Assembly: GCA_937921995.1 (NCBI GenBank)
Contig: CAKZVF010000102.1
Span: 1 to 35,498, forward strand
DNA from: an uncultured Pirellulaceae bacterium
GTDB lineage: Bacteria; Planctomycetota; Planctomycetia; Pirellulales; Pirellulaceae
Direction of reading: 5' to 3'
DNA: 35,498 nucleotides
In this document: positions 7,533 through 15,832 of the stretch, one piece after another
How positions within the stretch are numbered: position 1 is the stretch's first letter
Layout of the letters: each line of letters starts with the position of its first letter
Program-made: the position numbers and the translations under genes
The notes under the pieces: generated by a model
The model's database searches: none
Told to the model about the DNA's origin: nothing
The model's input: only the letters and a program-made list of their open reading frames with translations

Positions 7533-8540
7533 TTACTCAGCCCGCTCCAGCCAAACCTCGCGCCAGAAGTGGAGCATGCCGCGTCCGCAAAACCTTCGAC
7601 TCAATCCGGAGCACTGCGTCTCATTGAGCACGACCGATGGTACTTGCAGATTTAATAGCTGGCCGGTCCCTTCGTTGATAATGCGTGTGATTCGTCGCGA
7701 CACGGTTAAGGTTTGCCCACAAAAGCGCCGCATCTCCGCTTCATCGAACCACAAGCCACGATTGCAACCTTGGGCGTCAAGCGTTTTGAGGATCTCTTCA
7801 AAAGTTTTGACACGAACTCTTTCGCCGACGGACAGCCCTAGGTGGGAAGCGGGCGTCCGGCGGCAAGGCCCTTCGCAGTTTCCGTTTTGCTTTGTGATTT
7901 TTCTCAACAACGTGGAAGCCAGAAAGGTACCGATGCGACCGATGGACGTGCCGTTGGTGGTGTGTTCGACACGGTATTGCTGGAGATTGAACGCCGATGT
8001 TTGACGCGACGCTGCCCCGAGCTCTGTCGCTTGGCAACGAAAACATGGAGCGACTTTTTCAGCCTCATCATCCTGGGCGACGGTTGCCAGTTGGACCAAG
8101 GACGCTTGAAACCCTTGGTTGACATGGTCCGCACGGTGCGCGACAGAGGTTTCACACGCTTCTTCTGTTGGCTGAACCGTTTCATCGTCATCCACCAGCC
8201 ACTGCGTTTTCCAAAGGATGTCGCAGCCCATTTCACAACCACCGTGGAACTGACCATCGCAGCGACCAACCTCTAAGACGACGACGTTGTCGAGCTTCCG
8301 GATTTTGACCGTGCCCACGTTAGCACAAACTTGATTTGCAAATCTGTCGATTTTAAGTCGCTGTCCGCAGAGTTTCACCATTTCTGGCATGAACGGCAGG
8401 CCTTGCAAGCTCCCCTCAAGATCCAGCGTCAACTGTATTTGGTGCCATGGTCTTACCCGCACCCACTGGCCACGCGTAAACGTCGGCGGCGACTGAGCGG
8501 CTTCAAGGTGCGGTGCGGTCTGAGGCTGTGGATTTAACAT
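7533..8540 (-). CDS. Cys-rich protein with an internally duplicated domain, unknown function
   Basis: The 335 residues contain two copies of a domain of about 95 residues. Copy 1 (about 23-115) begins GQWVRVRPWHQI and includes GLPFMPEMVKLCGQRLKI and, near its end, GCDILWKTQWL. Copy 2 (about 238-333) begins GERVRVKTFEEI and includes GLWFDEAEMRRFCGQTLTV and FWREVWLERA. Copy 1 has cysteines at 58, 72, 94, 102 and 106; copy 2 keeps only those aligned with 58, 94 and 102 (C274, C310, C318). A linker holds C166-x2-C169 in PCFRCQATELG followed by a QYRVEHTTNG segment. From general knowledge, similar two-domain proteins occur as hypothetical proteins near polysaccharide or natural-product genes. A metal or Fe-S site is possible but unproven. 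Confidence 0.72.
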   Translation of the reverse strand: MLNPQPQTAPHLEAAQSPPTFTRGQWVRVRPWHQIQLTLDLEGSLQGLPFMPEMVKLCGQRLKIDRFANQVCANVGTVKIRKLDNVVVLEVGRCDGQFHGGCEMGCDILWKTQWLVDDDETVQPTEEACETSVAHRADHVNQGFQASLVQLATVAQDDEAEKVAPCFRCQATELGAASRQTSAFNLQQYRVEHTTNGTSIGRIGTFLASTLLRKITKQNGNCEGPCRRTPASHLGLSVGERVRVKTFEEILKTLDAQGCNRGLWFDEAEMRRFCGQTLTVSRRITRIINEGTGQLLNLQVPSVVLNETQCSGLSRRFCGRGMLHFWREVWLERAE

Positions 8541-8644
8541 GGTTCAACAAGGTGGGTTGCCAAAGGGGGGCTCTGAGTTCTTTCGGCTGGGTTTGCAGCT
8601 GGCTACACGGTCGGCTTTGAACCTAGAGAAAGCAGGAATATTTA

Positions 8645-8673
8645 TTGACATTCTAGTCACTTCCTTAGACTAT
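8645..8673 (+). promoter_or_regulatory. Possible promoter of rsmH
   Basis: A perfect TTGACA lies at 8645-8650. At 17-base spacing the -10 position would be GACTAT (8668-8673), a poor match; TATGTT at 8671-8676 is a better hexamer but 20 bases away. It would give an rsmH leader of about 75 bases. This is the best candidate in the 215-base gap between the divergent genes, and it is weak. Confidence 0.2.
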
Positions 8674-8755
8674 GTTTGTAAGTTAGTTCACTCAAGGGTT
8701 GAGAATGTCTTTTTTTTGGCTCAGTAAAACACCTTTTTGAAGAAGCGGACTTCGT

Positions 8756-9625
8756 TTGACCATTCACATTCCCGTCCTGATGGACGAAGTTCTCGACGGA
8801 CTTAACTTATCGCCCGATTCGGTCATCGTCGACGGAACGTTGGGCGGGGCCGGTCATGCGACTGCCATTTTGGAACGACTGGGGCCCAAGGGGCGTTTGG
8901 TTGCGTTTGACCGTGATCCGCTTCCTGTCGAATTGGCGATTGAAAAGATCGACGATCCGCGCGCGACCTTTATTCATTCCAACTACGCCGATGTCCCGGA
9001 GTATTTGAATCAGTTAGAAATCGAAAGCGTCGATGGGGTGCTGTTGGACCTTGGGCTTTCGAGTGATCAGTTGGCCGATCGCGATCGCGGGTTTAGTTTC
9101 CAAAGCGACGGAGATTTAGATCTCCGGTTCGATCCACTCCAAGGCGATGCGGCTTGGCGAATTATCAATCGGCTGAACGAAAAACATTTGGCGGATATTA
9201 TTTACCAGTATGGCGAAGAGCGACTGAGCCGGCGGATCGCACGGAAGATCTGCCTTGTGCGCAAAGACACGACCATCAGATCCGCCAGTGCGTTGGCAAA
9301 AATTGTTCGCAGTTGTGTGCCCCGATCAAAAAATCACTCGATCGACCCCGCCACGCGCACGTTTCAGGCGTTGCGGATTGCCGTCAATGAAGAATTGAAA
9401 TGGGTGCAAGTTGCGATGAATCGAATGCCGGATGTTCTCAGTTCCGACGGCCGTTTGGCCGTGATCAGCTTTCATTCGCTAGAAGATAGGATCGTGAAAC
9501 AATCGATCGTAAAAGATGATCGGCTGGAGAACCTGACCAAAAAACCAATCACAGCCTCCGAAGGCGAGCTGATGGAGAATCCGCGTGCACGCAGCGCGAA
9601 GCTGCGGGTGGCAAGACGAATTTAG
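8756..9625 (+). CDS. rsmH: 16S rRNA (cytosine1402-N4)-methyltransferase RsmH
   Basis: RsmH uses S-adenosylmethionine to methylate N4 of C1402 in the ribosomal decoding centre. The 289 residues show the family signature: HIPVLMDEVL at the N-terminus, the SAM-binding loop DGTLGGAGHATAILE, FDRDPLPV, DLGLSSDQL followed by DRGFSFQSDGDLDLR, TFQALRIAVNEEL, and ISFHSLEDRIVK near the end. The start is a TTG at 8756; the next ATG, nine codons on, would lose the conserved HIPVL segment. The protein is slightly short at its C-terminus relative to usual lengths of about 300-310. In many bacteria rsmH (mraW) heads the cell-wall and division cluster with mraZ and ftsL; none of those genes is here, in line with the reduced division machinery of planctomycetes. 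Confidence 0.95.
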   Translation: MTIHIPVLMDEVLDGLNLSPDSVIVDGTLGGAGHATAILERLGPKGRLVAFDRDPLPVELAIEKIDDPRATFIHSNYADVPEYLNQLEIESVDGVLLDLGLSSDQLADRDRGFSFQSDGDLDLRFDPLQGDAAWRIINRLNEKHLADIIYQYGEERLSRRIARKICLVRKDTTIRSASALAKIVRSCVPRSKNHSIDPATRTFQALRIAVNEELKWVQVAMNRMPDVLSSDGRLAVISFHSLEDRIVKQSIVKDDRLENLTKKPITASEGELMENPRARSAKLRVARRI

Positions 9626-9939
9626 TGGTAGAGTAAATTCGTTTTTGATTTCCCGAATTGGATTTGATAGCAAGCGAATTTTTTTTCAAACTGGCCTTTG
9701 GGTAGATTGAGTGATTTACGTGTCGCAAAAATGCTGGTTTTTGTCTCCGATGCTTTATCTATTTTTCCATGTGCCGATGTCAAAAAGTTTTTCAGATTGA
9801 TTCAAGAAACCAGCCTTGACCGGTCTTCAGCATTTCAATAACTTGCCCCTCGTCGAAAGCAACTTGATTTCAGTTTGCCTTCGAACAGAACAAATGGAGT
9901 TGTTTTGCGTTTTGCTGAAGATTACTTATTCTAGTCATC

Positions 9940-10118
9940 CAAGCACGGTCCAATGTGGGTAGCACGGAAGCTTACGCCGTTGGACCTCTAAATCGCTAAA
10001 CACTTAACTCGACTCCGACTTTGCAAGGATGCCAAGTCGGGATCAGACCAATCGCCTTCGGATCAACTTTGGTGTTTTTAGCCCCCCTGAAACCCAAGGT
10101 TGCCGAGGGTGTTTTTTT
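9940..10118 (+). ncRNA. Candidate structured non-coding RNA with intrinsic terminator
   Basis: Four hairpins follow each other in a gap with no gene. Hairpin 1 pairs GGTCCAA (9947-9953) with TTGGACC (9980-9986) and continues inward with GTAGC/GC(U)UAC. Hairpin 2 pairs CCGACTT (10015-10021) with AAGTCGG (10034-10040), then GCA/TGC closing an AGGA loop. Hairpin 3 pairs ACCAA (10047-10051) with TTGGT (10069-10073). Hairpin 4 pairs ACCC/GGGT with inner GG/CC (10092-10110) and is followed by seven T (10112-10118), a terminator. A weak promoter, TTGCGT (9905-9910) and TATTCT (9927-9932), would start transcription near 9940. It does not match what I know of SRP RNA, tmRNA or RNase P RNA. It could instead be a leader or attenuator of the downstream dehydrogenase gene. 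Confidence 0.4.
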
Positions 10119-10184
10119 GCGCTGATTTATAGGATGATGAATTGCTCAGTTTTTCACATCCCCACATAATGCCACGCAAAAATC

Positions 10185-11147
10185 ATGAAAATCGTTGTCC
10201 TCGACGGCCATACGCTCAACCCCGGCGATAACCCTTGGAGCCCCGTAGAAGCTCACGGCGACGTCGTCACTTACGATCGGACCTCGGCTGAGCAAACCGT
10301 CGCGCGGTGTGAATCAGCGCCCATCGTGTTGACAAACAAGGTACCTCTAGATGCCGATACGATGGATCAGTTGCCTCAATTGAAACTGATCGCGGTGACG
10401 GCAACGGGATATAACGTCGTCGATGTTGCGGCGGCAGAAGCGCGTGGGATTACGGTGTGCAACGTGCCGGTCTACAGCACGCAATCGGTAGCGCAACATG
10501 TTTTCGCGATGCTGCTATCGTTCATACATCGGTCCGAAGCGCATCATGAAGCGATTGGTGAGGGGCAATGGCAAAAGCGCAATAATTTTTCGTTTTGGCT
10601 TTCCCCTATCAACGAACTGACCGGAAAAACGTTTGGCGTGATCGGATTTGGTCGGATCGGGCAAGCCACCGCTAAATTGGCTCAAGCGTTTGGTTTGAAG
10701 ATCATGATTCACAGCCGAACACAAAAAGACGTTCCCGGTTTTGAGTCATCGCGTTGGGGTTCGATAGAAGAAGTCGTTGCCGAATCAGATTACCTCAGTT
10801 TGCACTGCCCTTTGACCGAAACGAATAATCAGTTCATCAATAGTGAATTGATAGGGCAAATGCAACCGACGGCGATCTTGGTTAACACGGCGCGCGGCGG
10901 TTTGATCCACGAACAAGATCTTGCTGATGCGTTGTCAAAACAGCAGATCGGTGGCGCTTGTTTGGATGTTTTATCGTCCGAACCGCCCGAGCCCAGCAAC
11001 CCACTTCTATCGGCGCCAAACTGTTTGCTGACCCCGCATGTTGCTTGGACCGCCATCGAGGCCAGAAAACGATTGATGCAAATCACCGCCGACAACATCG
11101 CCGCCTTTCAAAACGGCCAACCGATCAATGTCGTGAAGGCCGGTTAG
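10185..11147 (+). CDS. D-2-hydroxyacid dehydrogenase (glycerate/hydroxypyruvate reductase-like)
   Basis: This NAD(P)-dependent enzyme interconverts D-2-hydroxy acids and 2-oxo acids; the nearest well-known group is glycerate dehydrogenase (hydroxypyruvate reductase). The 320 residues fit the usual length. Visible features are the Rossmann motif GFGRIG (154-159), the basic residue of HSRTQ after the second strand, and the catalytic triad R237 (NTARGG), E266 (SSEPPEP) and H285 (TPHVAW). ATG at 10185 begins directly with the first strand MKIVVLDG. It is 37 bases from the next ATG-like alternative and has only a weak Shine-Dalgarno. Its substrate cannot be fixed from sequence. It stands alone between the candidate RNA and the polysaccharide locus. 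Confidence 0.88.
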   Translation: MKIVVLDGHTLNPGDNPWSPVEAHGDVVTYDRTSAEQTVARCESAPIVLTNKVPLDADTMDQLPQLKLIAVTATGYNVVDVAAAEARGITVCNVPVYSTQSVAQHVFAMLLSFIHRSEAHHEAIGEGQWQKRNNFSFWLSPINELTGKTFGVIGFGRIGQATAKLAQAFGLKIMIHSRTQKDVPGFESSRWGSIEEVVAESDYLSLHCPLTETNNQFINSELIGQMQPTAILVNTARGGLIHEQDLADALSKQQIGGACLDVLSSEPPEPSNPLLSAPNCLLTPHVAWTAIEARKRLMQITADNIAAFQNGQPINVVKAG

Positions 11148-11221
11148 AGCGCATAGTCTGGTTATTCGGGTTTGTGTTTTGTGTCAGCCCCGAGCAAATG
11201 GAGCAAATGGCAAATGAATCT

Positions 11222-11242
11222 GGGATTCTTTTAAGGAATCCC
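11222..11242 (+). terminator. Possible terminator after the hydroxyacid dehydrogenase gene
   Basis: GGGATTC (11222-11228) and GAATCCC (11236-11242) form a perfect 7-bp stem with a 7-base loop, 75 bases after the stop codon. Only GTTTG follows, so the T-run is poor. It separates the dehydrogenase from the polysaccharide locus. Confidence 0.45.
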
Positions 11243-11393
11243 GTTTGAGGGAAATAAAAAGCTACCGTTACATCGTTGTGAAGTCACGTTTGAAATTCTG
11301 AACCCAGATTTTGCGGTTCGGTTTAGAGCGTTGCCAATCTTCGCAAGTAAATTTCCAGCACTTATTTCTCTTCTCCTCCCTATCTGAATTGCC

Positions 11394-12626
11394 ATGAACC
11401 GAATTGCACTGGTCCACGATTGGTTTGATTGTGTTGCCGGATCCGAAAAAGTGGTGCGCGAAATGGTCAAGTGCTTTCCGGATCCTACGGTCTATTCGAT
11501 CATTGATCATCTCGATGACCAGCAAAAGCAATACGTTGGCGTTAACGAAATTGAAACCTCTTTCATTCAACGATTGCCATTTCAAAAGAAGAGATTCCGT
11601 AACTACCTTCCGTTGATGCCTTTTGCGATCGAGCAGTTTGACGTTAGCGATGCCGAGGTTGTGTTGTCGTCAAGCCATGCTTTCGCCAAAAGCGTCATCA
11701 CAAGCTGTGAACAACTGCATGTCTCCTACGTTCATACGCCGATTCGGTACGCGTGGGATCTCCAACATGAATATCTGCAACAGCAAAATTTGAAATGGGG
11801 CCCCAAGGCGTGGTTTGTTCGTGCCGCGCTGCACTACATTCGCATGTGGGATCGCGGAACTGCAGATCGCCCCGATGTATACGTCGCCAATTCCCATTTT
11901 GTTGCGCAGCGGATTTGGAAAACGTATCGTCGAAAAGCGCATGTCGTTTATCCACCGGTGGACGTGAACAGGTTCACGCCCGAACATCGCAAAGAAAATT
12001 TTTATCTGGCTGCCGGACGGCTGGTTCCTTATAAACGATTTGATTTGGTCGTCGAAGCGTTCTCCAAATTCAAGGATGCGCAACTGGTCGTGATCGGCGA
12101 TGGCACCGAAATGGCGAAGTTGAAATCAATTGCTGGTCCTAACGTTAAATTGATGGGATATCAATCCGACGAAGTCTTGGTCGATCACATGCGTCGGGCC
12201 AAAGGTTTCGTATTTGGAGCGCTTGAAGATTTTGGAATTATGCCTGTCGAAGCGATGGCGTGCGGCACGCCCGTGATTGGGCTTGGTCGCGGCGGCACGC
12301 GCGAAACAATCTTGCACGGAAAAACGGGCCTGCATTTTGAAGAACAAACCTGCGATGCGCTGTTAGAGGCGATTGCTACTTTCGAAGAACTGCCAGAAGA
12401 CTATTTTGATGCCGATGAGATTCGCGAACACGCCGAATCCTTCAGTGAGGAACGCTTTCGCGCTGAATTCAAAACGCTGGTGGACGAATGTTGGAAACAA
12501 CATCAGCAGCGGCGGAATCAGTTTGGAAACGACTGCGTGTTGGATTTGGGCGCGCTAAATACAGAATCGACTGCAACCTCCTCAAGCGATACAACCAAGA
12601 CGTTTTCTGAAGTGGCGGGGAAATAG
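11394..12626 (+). CDS. GT4-family glycosyltransferase (mannosyltransferase-like)
   Basis: A cytoplasmic or membrane-associated enzyme that transfers a sugar from a nucleotide-sugar to a growing lipid-linked oligosaccharide. The 410 residues have the GT-B layout: an N-terminal half beginning MNRIALVHDWF with AGSEKV, the inter-domain VANSHFVAQRI, and a C-terminal donor-binding half (from about 203) with AAGRLVPYKRFDLVVEAF, VVIGDGTEM and the E-x7-E motif E278-E286 (EDFGIMPVEAMACGTPVI). The pattern is closest to WbaZ-like mannosyltransferases, though the sugar is not certain. The last 25 residues are a Ser/Thr-rich low-complexity tail. It is followed after 4 bases by the chain-length protein gene, so the two form an operon. 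Confidence 0.88.
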   Translation: MNRIALVHDWFDCVAGSEKVVREMVKCFPDPTVYSIIDHLDDQQKQYVGVNEIETSFIQRLPFQKKRFRNYLPLMPFAIEQFDVSDAEVVLSSSHAFAKSVITSCEQLHVSYVHTPIRYAWDLQHEYLQQQNLKWGPKAWFVRAALHYIRMWDRGTADRPDVYVANSHFVAQRIWKTYRRKAHVVYPPVDVNRFTPEHRKENFYLAAGRLVPYKRFDLVVEAFSKFKDAQLVVIGDGTEMAKLKSIAGPNVKLMGYQSDEVLVDHMRRAKGFVFGALEDFGIMPVEAMACGTPVIGLGRGGTRETILHGKTGLHFEEQTCDALLEAIATFEELPEDYFDADEIREHAESFSEERFRAEFKTLVDECWKQHQQRRNQFGNDCVLDLGALNTESTATSSSDTTKTFSEVAGK

Positions 12627-12630
12627 TCTC

Positions 12631-14208
12631 ATGATAGTCAAAAATACTGAACTTCCTGATCCCGATCCCGATCCAACGAACCTAGCCATCGAAGCCGCAG
12701 GTGAAGCGGCGTTCAATCATTACACCGATCCCACTGCGCTCTACGTGACGCTTGCGCGCCGTTGGAAGTTCCTGGTCGTGGGAGGGATCGTTGGCGCTAT
12801 TATTGGCTGCGCCATTATTTTGCTGTCTACGAAATCGTTCGAGGCTTCGGGCCGGATTATGGTGATTCAAAAGACACCTAAATTCATTAACGACGAAACC
12901 AAATCGCCCGACGCAAAAGCATACGACAGTTTCTTTGCGACTCATTTGCAGTTGATCGGCAGTCCTCTCATCGTCGGTCAAGCGGTCCTGCAGGCGGAGT
13001 TGGATCAATTGCCTGAACTAAATCAGTTGATCTCAGAAGACAAAACCGCGGTCGACTACATTAAAAACCACCTCAAGATCACTCGGGCAGGTTCAGGAGA
13101 TTCTGACGGTGCTTTCGTCGTGAAGGTTGCCTTCAACCATGTCAGCGCCAAAGAATCCGCCAAAGTCGTTGACGAAGTTTTGATCGCATATAAGAAGTTC
13201 ATTGAAGATTCCCGTCTGGATGATCAGGAAAAGGCCGTTGAAATCGTCGGTGGGCTTGGGAAAGTTCTGGAGGATGAAGTCGCCGCCAAGGAAACGTTGT
13301 ACCGAGAATTCATTGAACAAGCACCTGGCGTTTGGGACCGCGAATCCTTAGAGAACGCTCATCAAAAACGAATCGTTGAACTCCAGACCGATCTGGCCGA
13401 ATTGCAACTAAAAAAGGTGGCCCTTGAGTCCCGATTAGATATCGTTTCAAGGACCGCCGATCCAATCACCGGACGAGAGTACTCAGACCTGGAAAGGCTG
13501 TCGCAAATCGACGACGTGCATGTGCCACGATTGCAGTTGTTGGTGTCAGTCAAATCAAATCAAATTCATGAGATGTTGCAGACCGTCTATCCCCAGCGGC
13601 AGGAATCCGCCAGTCTTGAGTTTGACAATCTGTACGATTTGATGGTCCAGCGTGAAGACCTTGCCGGTAACTTGGGTGCTGATCATCCGAAAATTAAAGA
13701 CATTGACGCCGGGATCGAGCGGCTGAAATCAATCCTTCAGTCTTCAACAAAGCGCGTTGCCGATGCCGAACTGGGCGTGGACGTGCAACCGGGAGATGTT
13801 CTGCAGGCCTACCGGTTGCTGTTGCAAGAGGACCTGGCCGACGTCAACAGTCGGCTTGGTTTTATGCAACGCACCATACTTACCGAAAACGAATCAGCCA
13901 AAAATTTATTAGCGGTCAGCTTGAAAGCAGAACGACTGCGATCTGACTATGAGCGTAGCTTAGAGATGCACCAAACCATTGTGGAGGAAGCCAAGAAGCA
14001 ATCGTTGGTGGATGATTTTGGCGGGTACGTGGCTGAGATCATCGAGTTTGCCAGAAAAGGCGAACTTGTTTGGCCGAAGAAACCTATCGTTTTAACCATG
14101 TGCGGATTGATGGGCATTTTTCTGGGCATGATGATCGCAGTAACGCTTGACCTGCTGCCGCTGCTTACGATTCCGTTTCGGTCGGAAGAGTCGTTGACGA
14201 GGAGTTAA
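12631..14208 (+). CDS. Wzz/GumC-type polysaccharide chain-length co-polymerase
   Basis: An inner-membrane protein with a large periplasmic coiled coil that sets polysaccharide chain length. Among the 525 residues, transmembrane segment 1 lies at about 46-67 (FLVVGGIVGAIIGCAIILL) and segment 2 at about 485-512 (VLTMCGLMGIFLGMMIAV). Between them are the Wzz-type domain and long helices (for example LQTDLAELQLKKVALESRL, and repeated heptad-like stretches around 200-270 and 330-470). The ADHPKIKDIDAGIERLK segment is typical of the GumC type. There is no C-terminal tyrosine-kinase domain, so any regulating kinase would be elsewhere. The N-terminus contains a PDPDPDP repeat. It lies 4 bases after the glycosyltransferase gene and converges on the export lipoprotein gene. 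Confidence 0.87.
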   Translation: MIVKNTELPDPDPDPTNLAIEAAGEAAFNHYTDPTALYVTLARRWKFLVVGGIVGAIIGCAIILLSTKSFEASGRIMVIQKTPKFINDETKSPDAKAYDSFFATHLQLIGSPLIVGQAVLQAELDQLPELNQLISEDKTAVDYIKNHLKITRAGSGDSDGAFVVKVAFNHVSAKESAKVVDEVLIAYKKFIEDSRLDDQEKAVEIVGGLGKVLEDEVAAKETLYREFIEQAPGVWDRESLENAHQKRIVELQTDLAELQLKKVALESRLDIVSRTADPITGREYSDLERLSQIDDVHVPRLQLLVSVKSNQIHEMLQTVYPQRQESASLEFDNLYDLMVQREDLAGNLGADHPKIKDIDAGIERLKSILQSSTKRVADAELGVDVQPGDVLQAYRLLLQEDLADVNSRLGFMQRTILTENESAKNLLAVSLKAERLRSDYERSLEMHQTIVEEAKKQSLVDDFGGYVAEIIEFARKGELVWPKKPIVLTMCGLMGIFLGMMIAVTLDLLPLLTIPFRSEESLTRS

Positions 14209-14222
14209 GCGACGAAAAGTTG

Positions 14223-14247
14223 AGCGTTTGTGTTTTGATCAAACGCT
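14223..14247. terminator. Shared hairpin between convergent genes
   Basis: AGCGTTTG (14223-14230) and CAAACGCT (14240-14247) form a perfect 8-bp stem with a 9-base loop. It sits 14 bases after the stop of the chain-length gene and overlaps the stop codon of the export lipoprotein gene from the other strand. No T-run follows, so termination would be weak or Rho-dependent. Confidence 0.4.
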
Positions 14248-15571
14248 ACCGAAGCACATTGGTGCCTTGATTAAAATTAAATCCGAAATCAAAGAGGTTC
14301 AACAGAACATTGCCGGCCAGTTCGTGCGGACGGTAACGCAGTACCAATAGATCACCGGGGATGATCCGCAACCTTTCGGACGGATCGTCCATCGCTTTTT
14401 GTAGATCGACCCTGATTTTATATTGCACGTCGGCTTCGGTTCTGCGAACAACGATCAACTCCGTCGGTGCAAACACGTTGCCGGGGCCTCCATTGAACTG
14501 GATTGGTGAACGGAAACCGCCGGGTGCGCCCAGCGTCGAACCGGTTGCTTTCGCGATGGCTTCGATGACGTCGATGTCGCGGTCTCGTTCGAGCGGAATT
14601 CGTCCCGGTGGCAGCAAACCGCCCGTCAGGAAATGATCGCCTTCGCGTTTGGGAAGAAAAACAACGTCGCCATCACCAAGTAGCGCATCTTCGAGATCAA
14701 ACGGCAGTGGCGATCCGGCATTGTGTCTTAGCGGAATGCGAATCAGTTTCGAGTCATGCTTGGCCAACATCATCGGCAAGTTGCCTTTAAGATTGGTTTC
14801 TATCGGCGTTTCATGAATCTCGCTGATTTCGTCTTCGGACAATCCTTTCATCACCCAGATTTCGTTCCGCGCATCGATTCCCGGTAGTCCACCTGTTCGA
14901 AGCAACGCCGAAAGCACACTGGCATCCTTGGGTTCAAGGAACAGCGTCGATCCAGCCCATCGCCGGGAGATCTCAAATTGTGAGGTCTGCTGAAGACCGG
15001 GTACGTTGTAGCGCGTGTCTTGGCGGAAAATGTGAACGCGATGCGACCGAGGCGTAATCAGCGTAACTTGGATGTTCTCTCTGTCTTCAGCGATGAAGGA
15101 TCGTTTCACCGAATACGCCTCGCGGATGGCATCCCTGACTTGGCTTAATGACATATCGCGCACGAATATTTTCTCGACGTAGGGCAGATGAATCGTACCA
15201 TCTGTTTCGACCGTGATCGGATGTCCGACAAAGGGTTCGATCGGAGCCCCTGTTTGGCGAAAGCTGGGATACGCAACACTAGGAAGCGCTTCGCGCTCGC
15301 CGATGATGTCCGCGATATAGATGCCCAAGACGTCTTCTGAATCGACGTAGTGTTCGTCCGGTTGAGGACCCTCGAGATAGCGATAATCGATGGGCACCAT
15401 CAGATCACGTGGCGGAAACAGACATTCCTCGCAGACTTCCTGAGGCGTCACGCTACCCTTGCGCAGAGCGCGACCGCACCCCGAAAAGCTGACCGCAAAT
15501 ACGACGATTGCAGCAAGCCATACGATTCGGCAAAGCCGGTGGCTGAGGTTGTGTGAGGAGAATGTGAACAT
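14246..15571 (-). CDS. Wza-like outer-membrane polysaccharide export lipoprotein
   Basis: Members of this family form the outer-membrane channel through which capsule or exopolysaccharide leaves the cell. The 441 residues start with a signal sequence (IVWLAAIVVFAVSF) ending in a lipobox-like SGC, with C32 as the likely lipidated cysteine. The Poly_export domain starts near DSEDVLGIYIADIIG and continues with VETDGTIHLPYVEKIFVRDMS and LSQVRDAIREAY; SLBB-like parts follow, including DASVLSALLRTGGLPG and DVIEAIAKATGSTLGAPGG. It ends with RIIPGDLLVLRY and an Asn/Phe-rich tail. The gene faces the opposite way to the rest of the locus, converging on the chain-length gene and diverging from the WbaP-like gene; the intervening 261 bases (15572-15832) must hold promoters for both. 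Confidence 0.87.
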   Translation of the reverse strand: MFTFSSHNLSHRLCRIVWLAAIVVFAVSFSGCGRALRKGSVTPQEVCEECLFPPRDLMVPIDYRYLEGPQPDEHYVDSEDVLGIYIADIIGEREALPSVAYPSFRQTGAPIEPFVGHPITVETDGTIHLPYVEKIFVRDMSLSQVRDAIREAYSVKRSFIAEDRENIQVTLITPRSHRVHIFRQDTRYNVPGLQQTSQFEISRRWAGSTLFLEPKDASVLSALLRTGGLPGIDARNEIWVMKGLSEDEISEIHETPIETNLKGNLPMMLAKHDSKLIRIPLRHNAGSPLPFDLEDALLGDGDVVFLPKREGDHFLTGGLLPPGRIPLERDRDIDVIEAIAKATGSTLGAPGGFRSPIQFNGGPGNVFAPTELIVVRRTEADVQYKIRVDLQKAMDDPSERLRIIPGDLLVLRYRPHELAGNVLLNLFDFGFNFNQGTNVLR

Positions 15572-15832
15572 CGATGGACTCTATGCAGAGAAGACTTTCG
15601 ATGTTATCGGCATTTTGGGATCGGATTATGACGGTTAGGGAAGTTTTGCGTATAAGGGCTTAAGACTCGCATTTTGCAAGTTGAAATACTGCATTCTTTC
15701 TGTGCTAGCGACTCTCGGGTGACCTATGTTTCGAATGCAGCGTGCGGAAATCATTCCAATTCGCACGCGTCGACCGGTTTTGCCATGCCCTTGAAACCGC
15801 AAAGCCTCTCCTCTTTTTACGCCGGAAACATA

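Noticed and set aside
9635-9683. AAATTCG and CGAATTT followed by a T-run after rsmH, as a terminator
   Set aside because: The arms are separated by more than 30 bases and the stem is short, so it is a poor terminator.
12652-12678. GATCCC tandem units at the start of the chain-length gene
   Set aside because: An in-frame Pro-Asp codon repeat at a variable N-terminus; not a regulatory repeat.
15674-15832. 53-residue N-terminal extension of the WbaP-like protein
   Set aside because: It needs a TTG start without a ribosome-binding site and has no conserved residues; the ATG at 15833 gives the normal family length.
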